Made by a program: the position numbers and the translations under genes
The notes under the pieces: generated by a model
Database searches by the model: none
The model's input: the letters and a program-made list of their open reading frames with translations, nothing else
Told to the model about the DNA's origin: nothing
NCBI RefSeq assembly: GCF_020525925.1
Contig: NZ_CP084876.1
Location: forward strand, 3,720,001-3,784,000
Direction of reading: 5' to 3'
Source of the DNA: Klebsiella quasipneumoniae subsp. quasipneumoniae
GTDB taxonomy: Bacteria; Pseudomonadota; Gammaproteobacteria; Enterobacterales; Enterobacteriaceae
DNA: 64,000 nt
In this document: positions 30,084 to 38,345 of the stretch, one piece after another
Layout: each line of letters opens with the position of its first letter
How positions within the stretch are numbered: position 1 is the first letter of the stretch

Positions 30084-30127
30084 GCGCTATTTTGGTGCAA
30101 TGGAAGATATTTGCCTCCGATTGGTGC
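30084..30127 (+). promoter_or_regulatory. Two NtrC-like sites in the gltI leader
   Basis: GCGC-TATTT-TGGTGC (30084-30098) and GCCT-CCGAT-TGGTGC (30113-30127) resemble the NtrC site GCAC-N5-TGGTGC. Just upstream, GTGCAACC-G-GGTTGCAC is a perfect 17-bp palindrome (30049-30065). All lie downstream of the predicted sigma-54 start, an unusual though possible place for an enhancer. Confidence 0.45.
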
Positions 30128-30230
30128 GGAGCGCTTCGCAAAAATAAACAATAAAACAGCAAAATCTTTACATTAAGCCAAACTAAATGCTAACAAACAC
30201 ATACAAATGCGGCACGTGGATGCGTGCCCC

Positions 30231-30252
30231 CAATAACAACACACACAATCAC
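30231..30252 (+). promoter_or_regulatory. CA-rich GcvB target in gltI leader
   Basis: A C/A-only run (CAATAACAACACACACAATC) precedes the gltI start by about 47 bases. GcvB sRNA is known to bind such ACA repeats in gltI mRNA of Salmonella and E. coli. A small hairpin GGCACG/CGTGCC lies just upstream. Confidence 0.7.
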
Positions 30253-30298
30253 AATGGGTATCAATAGCGTCGGTGACGCTGCGGATAAGGAGTTGGAT

Positions 30299-31210
30299 AT
30301 GCAATTACGTAAACTGGCCACGGCAATGCTGGTAATGGGAATGACCGCTGGTCTGGCGCAGGCGGAAGATGCTGCCCCGGCGGCTGGCCAGAGCACTCTG
30401 GATAAGATCGCGAAAAATGGCGTTATCGTTGTCGGCCATCGCGAATCTTCCGTCCCTTTCTCTTACTACGATAACCAACAGAAGGTTGTGGGTTACTCTC
30501 AGGACTACTCCAACGCCATCGTCGATGCCATCAAGAAAAAACTGAACAAACCCGATCTGCAGGTCAAACTGATCCCGGTTACCTCGCAGAATCGTATCCC
30601 GCTGCTGCAGAATGGCACCTTTGATTTCGAGTGCGGCTCAACCACCAACAACCTCGAGCGCCAGAAGCAGGCGGCCTTCTCCGATACTATCTTCGTCGTC
30701 GGCACTCGTCTGCTGGTGAAGAAAGGCGGCCCGATCAAAGATTTCCCGGACCTGAAGGATAAGGCGGTCGTTGTCACCTCCGGGACCACCTCAGAGATCC
30801 TGCTGCATAAGCTGAACGATGAGAAAAAAATGAATATGCGCATCATCAGCGCCAAAGATCATGGCGACTCTTTCCGCACCCTGGAGAGCGGACGCGCGGT
30901 GGCCTTTATGATGGATGACGCTCTGCTGGCCGGCGAACGCGCCAAGGCGAAGAAACCGGATAACTGGGAAATCGTCGGCACCGCGCAGTCGAAAGAAGCC
31001 TATGGCTGCATGCTGCGTAAGGACGATCCGGCCTTCAAGGCGCTGGTCGATGAAACCGTTGCCCAGGCCCAGACCTCTGGCGAAGCGGCGAAGTGGTTCG
31101 ATAAATGGTTCAAAAACCCGATTCCGCCAAAAAATCTTAACCTGAACTTCGAGCTGTCGGACGACATGAAAGCGCTGTTCAAATCACCTAATGACAAAGC
31201 ACTGAACTAA
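30299..31210 (+). CDS. gltI: Glutamate/aspartate periplasmic binding protein GltI
   Basis: Periplasmic receptor for the Glu/Asp ABC importer. The 303-residue precursor has signal peptide MQLRKLATAMLVMGMTAGLA ending at AQA-ED. Family 3 solute-binding motifs follow (VPFSYYDNQQKVVGYSQDYS; the PLLQNGTFDFECGSTTNN ligand region). The start at 30299 (AAGGAG upstream) is preferred to the longer open frame that would translate the GcvB target. First gene of gltIJKL; the large gap to gltJ contains SroC, which lets GltI be made in excess of the membrane parts. Confidence 0.97.
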   Translation: MQLRKLATAMLVMGMTAGLAQAEDAAPAAGQSTLDKIAKNGVIVVGHRESSVPFSYYDNQQKVVGYSQDYSNAIVDAIKKKLNKPDLQVKLIPVTSQNRIPLLQNGTFDFECGSTTNNLERQKQAAFSDTIFVVGTRLLVKKGGPIKDFPDLKDKAVVVTSGTTSEILLHKLNDEKKMNMRIISAKDHGDSFRTLESGRAVAFMMDDALLAGERAKAKKPDNWEIVGTAQSKEAYGCMLRKDDPAFKALVDETVAQAQTSGEAAKWFDKWFKNPIPPKNLNLNFELSDDMKALFKSPNDKALN

Positions 31211-31361
31211 TTATAACAACCAGGGGCGGGATATCCTGCCCTCCCGATGGTTGTCACAGCACGGACAGACTATACGGCGGCTGGTCGTTCCCCAGCCGCC
31301 GCGAATACCGAAACAAGCTGGACAACCGTCTTCGAGGGTAGCAATGGCTACCCTTTTTTTT
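31211..31361 (+). ncRNA. sroC: SroC sRNA (3' of gltI, GcvB sponge)
   Basis: In E. coli and Salmonella SroC is cut from the gltI-gltJ spacer and base-pairs with GcvB, triggering its decay. The 164-bp gltI-gltJ gap here is of suitable size and ends with a strong hairpin, GGGTAGC-AAT-GGCTACCC plus eight T (31336-31361), immediately before the gltJ ribosome site. The exact 5' end is unknown; the start given is the base after gltI and could be earlier, inside the gltI 3' end. Confidence 0.7.
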
Positions 31362-31374
31362 CCAGGAGTCATGT

Positions 31375-32115
31375 ATGTCAATAGACTGGAACTGGGGGAT
31401 ATTCCTGCAACAGGCCCCCTTCGGCAACACTACCTACCTGGGCTGGCTGTGGAGCGGTTTTCAGATCACCGTCGCCCTCTCCATCTCGGCCTGGATCATC
31501 GCTTTTCTCGTCGGCTCGCTGTTCGGTATTTTGCGCACGGTGCCCAATCGTCTGCTCTCAGGGATTGGCACCTGCTATGTCGAACTGTTTCGCAACGTGC
31601 CGCTGATCGTGCAGTTCTTTACCTGGTACCTGGTGGTGCCGGAATTCCTGCCGGAAAATATCGGCATGTGGTTTAAATCGGAGCTGGACCCAAACATTCA
31701 GTTCTTTGTCTCCTCGATGCTGTGCCTGGGGCTGTTTACCGCCGCTCGCGTCTGCGAGCAGGTACGCGCCGCTATTCAGTCGCTGCCGCGCGGGCAAAAG
31801 AACGCCGGTCTGGCGATGGGGTTGACCCTGCCGCAAACCTACCGCTACGTGCTGCTGCCGAACGCCTATCGCGTTATCGTGCCGCCGATGACCTCGGAGA
31901 TGATGAACCTGGTGAAAAACTCGGCCATCGCCTCCACCATCGGTCTGGCCGATATGGCCGCGCAGGCGGGCAAACTGCTGGACTACTCCGCTCATGCCTG
32001 GGAGTCTTTTACCGCCATCACCCTGGCCTATGTTTTCATCAACGCGGTGATTATGCTGATTATGTATGTGGTCGAGCGTAAGGTTCGCCTGCCTGGCAAT
32101 ATGGGAGGCAAATAA
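31375..32115 (+). CDS. gltJ: Glutamate/aspartate ABC permease GltJ
   Basis: One of two inner-membrane permease subunits. The 246 residues have about five hydrophobic helices ([38 protein letters not shown] and others). The EAA-type cytoplasmic loop is [20 protein letters not shown], typical of polar amino-acid importers. It has a CCAGGAG ribosome site right after the SroC hairpin. Its TAA overlaps the gltK ATG by one base. Confidence 0.96.
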   Translation: MSIDWNWGIFLQQAPFGNTTYLGWLWSGFQITVALSISAWIIAFLVGSLFGILRTVPNRLLSGIGTCYVELFRNVPLIVQFFTWYLVVPEFLPENIGMWFKSELDPNIQFFVSSMLCLGLFTAARVCEQVRAAIQSLPRGQKNAGLAMGLTLPQTYRYVLLPNAYRVIVPPMTSEMMNLVKNSAIASTIGLADMAAQAGKLLDYSAHAWESFTAITLAYVFINAVIMLIMYVVERKVRLPGNMGGK

Positions 32116-32788
32116 TGTACGATTTTGACTGGAGTTCGATCGTTCCCTCCATGCCCTACCTGCTGGCGGGGCTGGTGATCACCCTGAAGATCACAGTGAT
32201 CGCCATCGTGGTCGGTATCGTCTGGGGCACCCTGCTGGCGGTAATGCGCCTGTCCAGCTTTCTGCCGCTGGCCTGGTTTGCTAAATCCTACGTTAACGTG
32301 TTCCGTTCTATCCCGCTGGTGATGGTTCTGCTGTGGTTCTACCTGATTGTCCCGGGCTTCCTGCAGAACGTGTTGGGACTGTCGCCGAAAACGGATATTC
32401 GCCTGATCTCGGCGATGGTGGCGTTTTCGATGTTCGAAGCCGCCTACTACTCGGAGATTATCCGCGCCGGCATCCAGAGCATCTCCCGCGGCCAGTCGAG
32501 CGCCGCGCTGGCGCTGGGAATGACCCACTGGCAGTCGATGCGGCTGGTGATCCTGCCGCAGGCCTTCCGCGCCATGGTGCCGCTGCTGTTAACCCAGGGG
32601 ATCGTCCTCTTCCAGGATACCTCGCTGGTGTATGTATTGAGCCTCGCCGACTTCTTCCGTACCGCCTCGACGATTGGCGAGCGTGACGGGACCCAGGTCG
32701 AAATGATCCTGTTCGCGGGCGGCGTCTATTTTGTGATTAGCCTCAGCGCCTCGCTGTTGGTCAGCTGGTTGAAGAAAAGGACTGTGTA

Positions 32789-32789
<1 letters not shown>
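32115..32789 (+). CDS. gltK: Glutamate/aspartate ABC permease GltK
   Basis: Second permease subunit, 224 residues with about five hydrophobic helices. The coupling loop [21 protein letters not shown] contacts GltL. It pairs with GltJ to form the heterodimeric channel. TAATG overlaps on both sides with gltJ and gltL suggest coupled translation and fixed stoichiometry. Confidence 0.96.
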
Positions 32790-33514
<725 letters not shown>

Positions 33515-33521
33515 CTTCTGC

Positions 33522-33548
33522 GGCGCGCACGATATCACCGTGCGCGCC
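33522..33548 (+). terminator. Hairpin after gltL
   Basis: GGCGCGCACG (33522-33531) and CGTGCGCGCC (33539-33548) form a perfect 10-bp stem with a seven-base loop but no T-run. Probably the 3' end of the glt transcript. The remaining 33549-33814 is AT-rich, with a CTTCA-CAACG-TGAAG inverted repeat at 33593 and presumably the tps promoter; no gene was seen there. Confidence 0.55.
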
Positions 33549-33814
33549 TGTCAGCCCCTCCCCTTTTCAATCGCTTCATCTCAAAGCGACAGCTTCACAA
33601 CGTGAAGTAAAAATTTCACAAAGAATTCAAGGGCCGTAGAATAGATTAACCGCCACGTCATCGTTAGCATACGGCATCTTGTAATAATCCCCGTGAGTTT
33701 AAATTTCTTGAAAATAATATTTCAATTGACTTGCTATACGTCGCGCAGGCTATTTCATGCCGCGCACAACCATTAATTATAATCTTACTCAATGAAACAA
33801 ACGGATATTGCTTC

Positions 33815-35485
33815 ATGCGGACTAACACTAACAGACTGGCCATTATTTTGTGTTTAAATTTGCTCACCTGCTTTACCGCCTGGGCGGGTATTGAGGCCGC
33901 AACGGTAAACCAGGTTGAACAGGATAAAGCCCGTGAAAGCGCATTAATGCCCCATCAGCAGCAATACCAATCTTCTCGCACCTATGCGAAAACGCAAACC
34001 TTGATATTTCCCGAAGAAGCGACCTGTCGGTATATCACGAAAGTTGATATTACCTCCGAGGACAACGCAAAAACCACCGCCCTCCTCGGGAAGATCGCAG
34101 CCCAGGCGCCCGGCCATTGCCTCGGAATAGATGGGATTCGCCTGCTGACGAACGCCTTACAAAATGAACTGATAACGCAAGGGTATATTACTTCTCTGAT
34201 CGATATCCCTTCTCAGTCACTAGAAGGGGGCATTCTCAAAATAACGCTGACTTATGGCAAAACGGGGCATATTGATTTTGCGCCGAATAGTGCCGTGACG
34301 AACCTGTGGACCTCCATGCCCACGCATACCGGTAAAATCCTGCGCCTCAGCGATCTTGAACAAGGGATGGCTAACCTGCAGCGGCTGCCTGGCACCAGCG
34401 CCCATATGAAGCTGCGGCCCGGGGAACACATTGGCGAAAGTGATATTGAAATCGCCCGGGTAATGGATAAACAGTGGCAGGTTGGCGCCTGGCTTGATGA
34501 CGCAGGCAGCCGCGCCAGCGGTCGCTATCAGGGCGGCGGCGCGCTATACCTTTACGATTTATCTTCATTGAACGATATTCTTTCCATCTCGGCAGGCGGC
34601 GACGTTGAATTCAACCAGCACAACGACGGCAACCATAACGGCAATCTTTACTACTCCGTGCCTTTTGGTTACTGGTCATTGAGCCTGTACGGCTCCTACA
34701 GCCAGTACCGCCAGCTGTTTAAAGGAAGATGGTCAAGCATCGACTATAAAAGTAAAAACCGTTATTACAGCGCGACCCTTAGCCGCCTGCTTTCGCATAC
34801 CCGACAACAAAAAACGACCGCCGATCTGCGCATAGCAAAGAGCAGTTCGCACTACTTTTTTGGCGGCGATGAGCTGCATGTAATGCGTAAACAAAATCCT
34901 GTCTGGGAATTTACCCTGCGCTACCAGCGCTATTTTAACAATAAAATTGTCGACGCCAGCGTAGGTATTCAGCGCAGCCTGCCGTGGCTCAGCTCCGTGC
35001 CTACGCCGGAGGAAAAAGCCGGTTTATATAGCCGCCATTCGCGCATCGTTCACGCCGATATACAGGCCTTAATGCAGTTTGCCGCAACCGGCGATAAGTT
35101 TAGCTGGATGCCGCGTTTCCATGCCCAGTTCAGCCCGGATAGATTATCTTCGGACAACCAGTTTAATATCGGCAATCGCTGGACGGTTCGCGGCTTTGAT
35201 GGTGAAAATACGCTTTCGGCCAATCAAGGCTGGTACTGGCGCAATGATTTTAGCTGGAATATTCCCACCCCCGACCGGCAGGTATATCTTGGTCTTGACT
35301 TCGGCCGGATCATTGGTAGCGAGCGCGCCAGGCAAGGAAAAAGTCTTTCTGGCGCAGTCGGCGGCGTCCGCGGAGAAATAGCGTCTACGCAATATGACTT
35401 TTTTATCGGCACGCCCATCAGTAAACCTGACGACTTTCATAGCGATGCCATGAATATGGGCTTTTCATTACAGTGGAGGTATTAG
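33815..35485 (+). CDS. TpsB two-partner secretion outer-membrane pore (ShlB/FhaC/HecB family)
   Basis: Predicted outer-membrane channel exporting the adjacent TpsA. The 556 residues begin with signal peptide MRTNTNRLAIILCLNLLTCF, cut near AWA-G. POTRA-type domains follow (~70-150 for the first: CRYITKVDI...; GYITSLIDIPSQSLEGGILKI), then a C-terminal 16-strand-type barrel with the loop-6 motif VRGFDGEN at 458-465 and GLDFGRI shortly after. It ends in an aromatic-basic pattern (FSLQWRY). The start at 33815 is chosen because it opens the signal peptide; the frame is open 28 codons upstream. It precedes tpsA by 63 bp. Base composition is lower in GC than its neighbours, suggesting acquisition. 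Confidence 0.88.
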   Translation: MRTNTNRLAIILCLNLLTCFTAWAGIEAATVNQVEQDKARESALMPHQQQYQSSRTYAKTQTLIFPEEATCRYITKVDITSEDNAKTTALLGKIAAQAPGHCLGIDGIRLLTNALQNELITQGYITSLIDIPSQSLEGGILKITLTYGKTGHIDFAPNSAVTNLWTSMPTHTGKILRLSDLEQGMANLQRLPGTSAHMKLRPGEHIGESDIEIARVMDKQWQVGAWLDDAGSRASGRYQGGGALYLYDLSSLNDILSISAGGDVEFNQHNDGNHNGNLYYSVPFGYWSLSLYGSYSQYRQLFKGRWSSIDYKSKNRYYSATLSRLLSHTRQQKTTADLRIAKSSSHYFFGGDELHVMRKQNPVWEFTLRYQRYFNNKIVDASVGIQRSLPWLSSVPTPEEKAGLYSRHSRIVHADIQALMQFAATGDKFSWMPRFHAQFSPDRLSSDNQFNIGNRWTVRGFDGENTLSANQGWYWRNDFSWNIPTPDRQVYLGLDFGRIIGSERARQGKSLSGAVGGVRGEIASTQYDFFIGTPISKPDDFHSDAMNMGFSLQWRY

Positions 35486-35548
35486 TTTTCATCAGCACAT
35501 TACTGCAATTTACTGATTCATTTTTTCATATTTAAAGGAATAAATTAC

Positions 35549-37327
35549 ATGTTTAAATTCAAGGTTTCATATGTTGCGCTGGCTGCAGCGCTAAGTTCAT
35601 CCGTTGTTTATGCCGATCCCTCAAGCTATACGCATAAATCAGGGGCTAATGTTATTGATATCGAAGCCCCAAATGCCGCTGGCGTCTCGCATAACTTATA
35701 TCGCGAATTTAACGTCGGCCCTAACGGCACCATATTAAACAATAGTGCCAGTGACGTTAATCACGAAACTCACGGTAATATCGCAAAGAATAACAATCTG
35801 ACCAACGGCAGCGCTTCCGTCATTTTAAATGAAGTGACCTCCAATAAAATGAGTAACCTGCAGGGCTTTATCGAGGTTAACGGACAAAAAGCCGATGTCG
35901 TTATCGCCAACCCTAACGGCATCTCCTGCTCCGGATGCAGTTTTATTAATACTAACAAAGCAGTGCTGACGACAGGCCAGGTCAATCTGAGCGACACCGG
36001 CGCGATTGATAGCTATACGGTCACGCAGGGTAAAATCACCATCGGTGATAAAGGCATGAACGCCTCCTCAAACTATGCGATCTTGCTTGCGGATGCCATT
36101 GCGATTAACGGTACCCTTAACGCCGCCAGCACCGCCCTCAGCGCGGGTAACTTCACATATAATAACGCTACCGGAGAGATAGCAAACCATGGGAAAACGG
36201 CTACGGTCATGCAGATGCTCATACCGGAATATAGTATTGATATCAGCAATCTAGGCGGTATCAAGGCCAATAGCATCAGTATGGTGGGGAATACCTTAGG
36301 CCTCGGCGTGCGTAATAAAGGCGTTATTAGCGCAAACTCTATGCTTATGATGACGAGCTATGGTTCTCTGATTAATGAGGGCGCCATCAACGCGGACGGC
36401 CTTGTCGCTAATATGGTGTCTGCAGGGGATATGAAAAATAAAGGTACCATTAATAGCACCGCTTACGCTACGGCGTTGTCCAGTTTGGGGACATTAAACA
36501 ATGAAGGCACTATTGCCAGCAGCAAAACACTTGGCGTAAATGCTAGCGGCGATCTCGTTAACGCGGGTACTTTTAGGGGAACTCAGATGCTATCCGTAGC
36601 CAGCGGGGGCAATCTCACTACTCGCTATGGGTCCTATATCGACTCTGATGGCCAGTTAGCCGTGTCCGCTGTCAATATCGATAACGGCGGTTCAATCCTG
36701 GGCGATGTCACAAACATTGCTTTCAGCGGCAATACGCTTAACGTCACCGGCAACATCCGGGCTAACTCCAGCCTGACCGTGCAAGCTAAAAAGGATGACA
36801 ACATCACTTCGGGGAAGATATATAACAAAGGTCGCATTGAAGGTAACGATGTATCCATAGTGACTAACGGTAATCTGGATCAGGAAGGGAATATTGTTGG
36901 TCAACATTCCCTGTCGATTAAAGGCGATGTGATCGATAATATTTATTATATTTACGGCGACACGCTGAGCATCGAGAGTAACTACCTGCGGAACAGGGCA
37001 ACGATCGACGGGAATGCTGTCAACATCACCGCGAATAACGGCATACTTAATGAGGGTCAAATGATGAGTAGCGGGGACATGACTCTGTATACGCAGCAAA
37101 CCGCTGACATCACCAACTATAAAACGATTAAGGCGAATGGTTCCCTGACGATGACCACCCGGTATGTCAAAAATGGTGGCTACCGCTGCGGTTTCCTGAA
37201 CCTTTCAATTTGTAATGCAGGTTCTCTTTCTGCTGATAAGTTAGTGGTCAATTCTTACCATAACTACGCCTCTGACATGGGTGGTCGCCAGCAGTATAAA
37301 CAGGCAGAAATAAATACTATTCGTTGA
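35549..37327 (+). CDS. Short TpsA exoprotein with filamentous-haemagglutinin secretion domain
   Basis: Predicted secreted or surface beta-helix protein exported by the upstream TpsB. The 592 residues have signal peptide 1-22 (cut near VYA-DP) and a TPS domain (~25-260) with the signature VVIANPNGISCSGCSFINT around NPNGI 121-125 and Cys127/Cys130. About 250 residues of loosely repeated N-x-G-x-I/L units follow, as in haemagglutinin beta-helices. A Cys pair at 547 and 555 lies near the end. Relatives are usually several times longer; no toxin, RGD or pretoxin region was seen, and no frame continues past the stop. Ligand unknown. It may be an adhesin, or a remnant that lost its C-terminal part. 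Confidence 0.85.
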   Translation: MFKFKVSYVALAAALSSSVVYADPSSYTHKSGANVIDIEAPNAAGVSHNLYREFNVGPNGTILNNSASDVNHETHGNIAKNNNLTNGSASVILNEVTSNKMSNLQGFIEVNGQKADVVIANPNGISCSGCSFINTNKAVLTTGQVNLSDTGAIDSYTVTQGKITIGDKGMNASSNYAILLADAIAINGTLNAASTALSAGNFTYNNATGEIANHGKTATVMQMLIPEYSIDISNLGGIKANSISMVGNTLGLGVRNKGVISANSMLMMTSYGSLINEGAINADGLVANMVSAGDMKNKGTINSTAYATALSSLGTLNNEGTIASSKTLGVNASGDLVNAGTFRGTQMLSVASGGNLTTRYGSYIDSDGQLAVSAVNIDNGGSILGDVTNIAFSGNTLNVTGNIRANSSLTVQAKKDDNITSGKIYNKGRIEGNDVSIVTNGNLDQEGNIVGQHSLSIKGDVIDNIYYIYGDTLSIESNYLRNRATIDGNAVNITANNGILNEGQMMSSGDMTLYTQQTADITNYKTIKANGSLTMTTRYVKNGGYRCGFLNLSICNAGSLSADKLVVNSYHNYASDMGGRQQYKQAEINTIR

Positions 37328-37333
37328 CAATAA

Positions 37334-37359
37334 GCGATGCGCTGGCGACAGCGCATCGC
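37334..37359 (+). terminator. Perfect hairpin after tpsA
   Basis: GCGATGCGCTG (37334-37344) and CAGCGCATCGC (37349-37359) form an 11-bp perfect stem with a GCGA tetraloop, seven bases after the tpsA stop. No T-run follows, so it may be a 3'-end stabiliser or a Rho-linked end rather than an intrinsic terminator. Confidence 0.55.
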
Positions 37360-37636
37360 CGATGAGTCTCCGCAAATGACATAGCCTTGTTATCAGACAG
37401 CGCCCACGCCCCATTAGCAAGCGCACCGCGCATCTTATTCCAAATTAATTTGGTCAATATCATACGCTGAGCTGGCTGCGATACGCTGCGCGTTATGCTC
37501 CACGATAATCCGTGGCGGTGTAAAAAATATGAGCATAACACCAATAAATCTATAAGGTTTATATTGCCCCATTAGATTTATCATTAATTATTTTTTCACC
37601 GGCCCGGCGCAATCATTCAGCACCGGGCCCGATCGA
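37360..37636. other. Intergenic stretch between tpsA and ybeL, no gene seen
   Basis: AT-rich. It contains short inverted repeats (CCACG-ATAAT-CGTGG area near 37499; GGCCCGGCGC/GCACCGGGCC near 37601-37629, preceded on the plus strand by a T-run). No tRNA, integrase site or coding frame with recognisable features. Possibly the scar of whatever DNA was exchanged at this variable spot. Confidence 0.5.
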
Positions 37637-38119
37637 TCAGGGCTCAAACGGGCGACGCTGGAACTGATCGTGGCCGCACTTCGGACAGCGCGGTAGCACA
37701 TCCGGGGTATACACCGCCAGGTGATAGTGACACTTCTCACACACCAGGTTACCTAAACCGACCACTTCGCCGCTGTGGTATACGCCGTGGTGATTCAGAT
37801 CCTGAAAAACCTCCCGCCACTCAAGCTGGGTTTTGTCAGTGATATCGGCCAGCTCCTGCCACAGGCTCTCTTTGATCACCCGCATAAACACGCTGTCGCT
37901 CTCGTCTTCATGACTCTCTTCGTAGCTGCGGGCAAACTCCTCAAGATCGCGCTTGACCGCGGCTATTACCGACTCAATCTCGCTCTGCGTCAGATCGCCG
38001 GCGCGGACAATTTTATCGCGTGCCTGCGTCACCAGCGCGTCAATATCGCGTTCTCCATGGCGGAGCCGTTCGCTGAGCGAGGAGACCAGTTCACGGTAAT
38101 ATTGAGCAACCTTGTTCAT
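37637..38119 (-). CDS. ybeL: Zinc-ribbon family protein YbeL (DUF1451)
   Basis: 160-residue conserved protein of unknown function. The N-terminal two-thirds is charged and helical (EIESVIAAVKRDLEEFARSYEESHEDESDS). The C-terminal zinc ribbon is CEKCHYHLAVYTPDVLPRC followed by PKCGHDQFQRR (two CxxC pairs). The start at 38119 is preferred to the adjacent ATG at 38122: GGAGG stands seven bases before it, and MNKVAQYYREL is the conserved N-terminus. Divergent from leuS. Confidence 0.92.
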   Translation of the reverse strand: MNKVAQYYRELVSSLSERLRHGERDIDALVTQARDKIVRAGDLTQSEIESVIAAVKRDLEEFARSYEESHEDESDSVFMRVIKESLWQELADITDKTQLEWREVFQDLNHHGVYHSGEVVGLGNLVCEKCHYHLAVYTPDVLPRCPKCGHDQFQRRPFEP

Positions 38120-38345
38120 CATTTCGCCTCCGGTGTGGTTAACGTCTTCTGATAATAGACCTTATTCCTCTCCCGCTGTGTCTGACAAGCCACAGACTCG
38201 CGAAATAATCTGCCCAGCTTTTGCCGATGTTGATGTGCGAAAAGCTGTTTTGACGTTGGCGTTTGGGCTATGCTATGCCGATCTGAAATAACACATCCAT
38301 TGGCTACATTTTGTAGCTGTATTGAAAACAGGACCACTGGCTGCC

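Noticed and set aside
33593-33607. CTTCA-CAACG-TGAAG palindrome in the tpsB upstream region as a phase-variation site
   Set aside because: A single short palindrome with no second inverted copy or recombinase nearby; chance or a minor operator is as likely.
37317-37544. 75-codon minus-strand frame after tpsA
   Set aside because: Overlaps the tpsA end and hairpin; no ribosome site or recognisable domain, so not accepted as an immunity or accessory gene.
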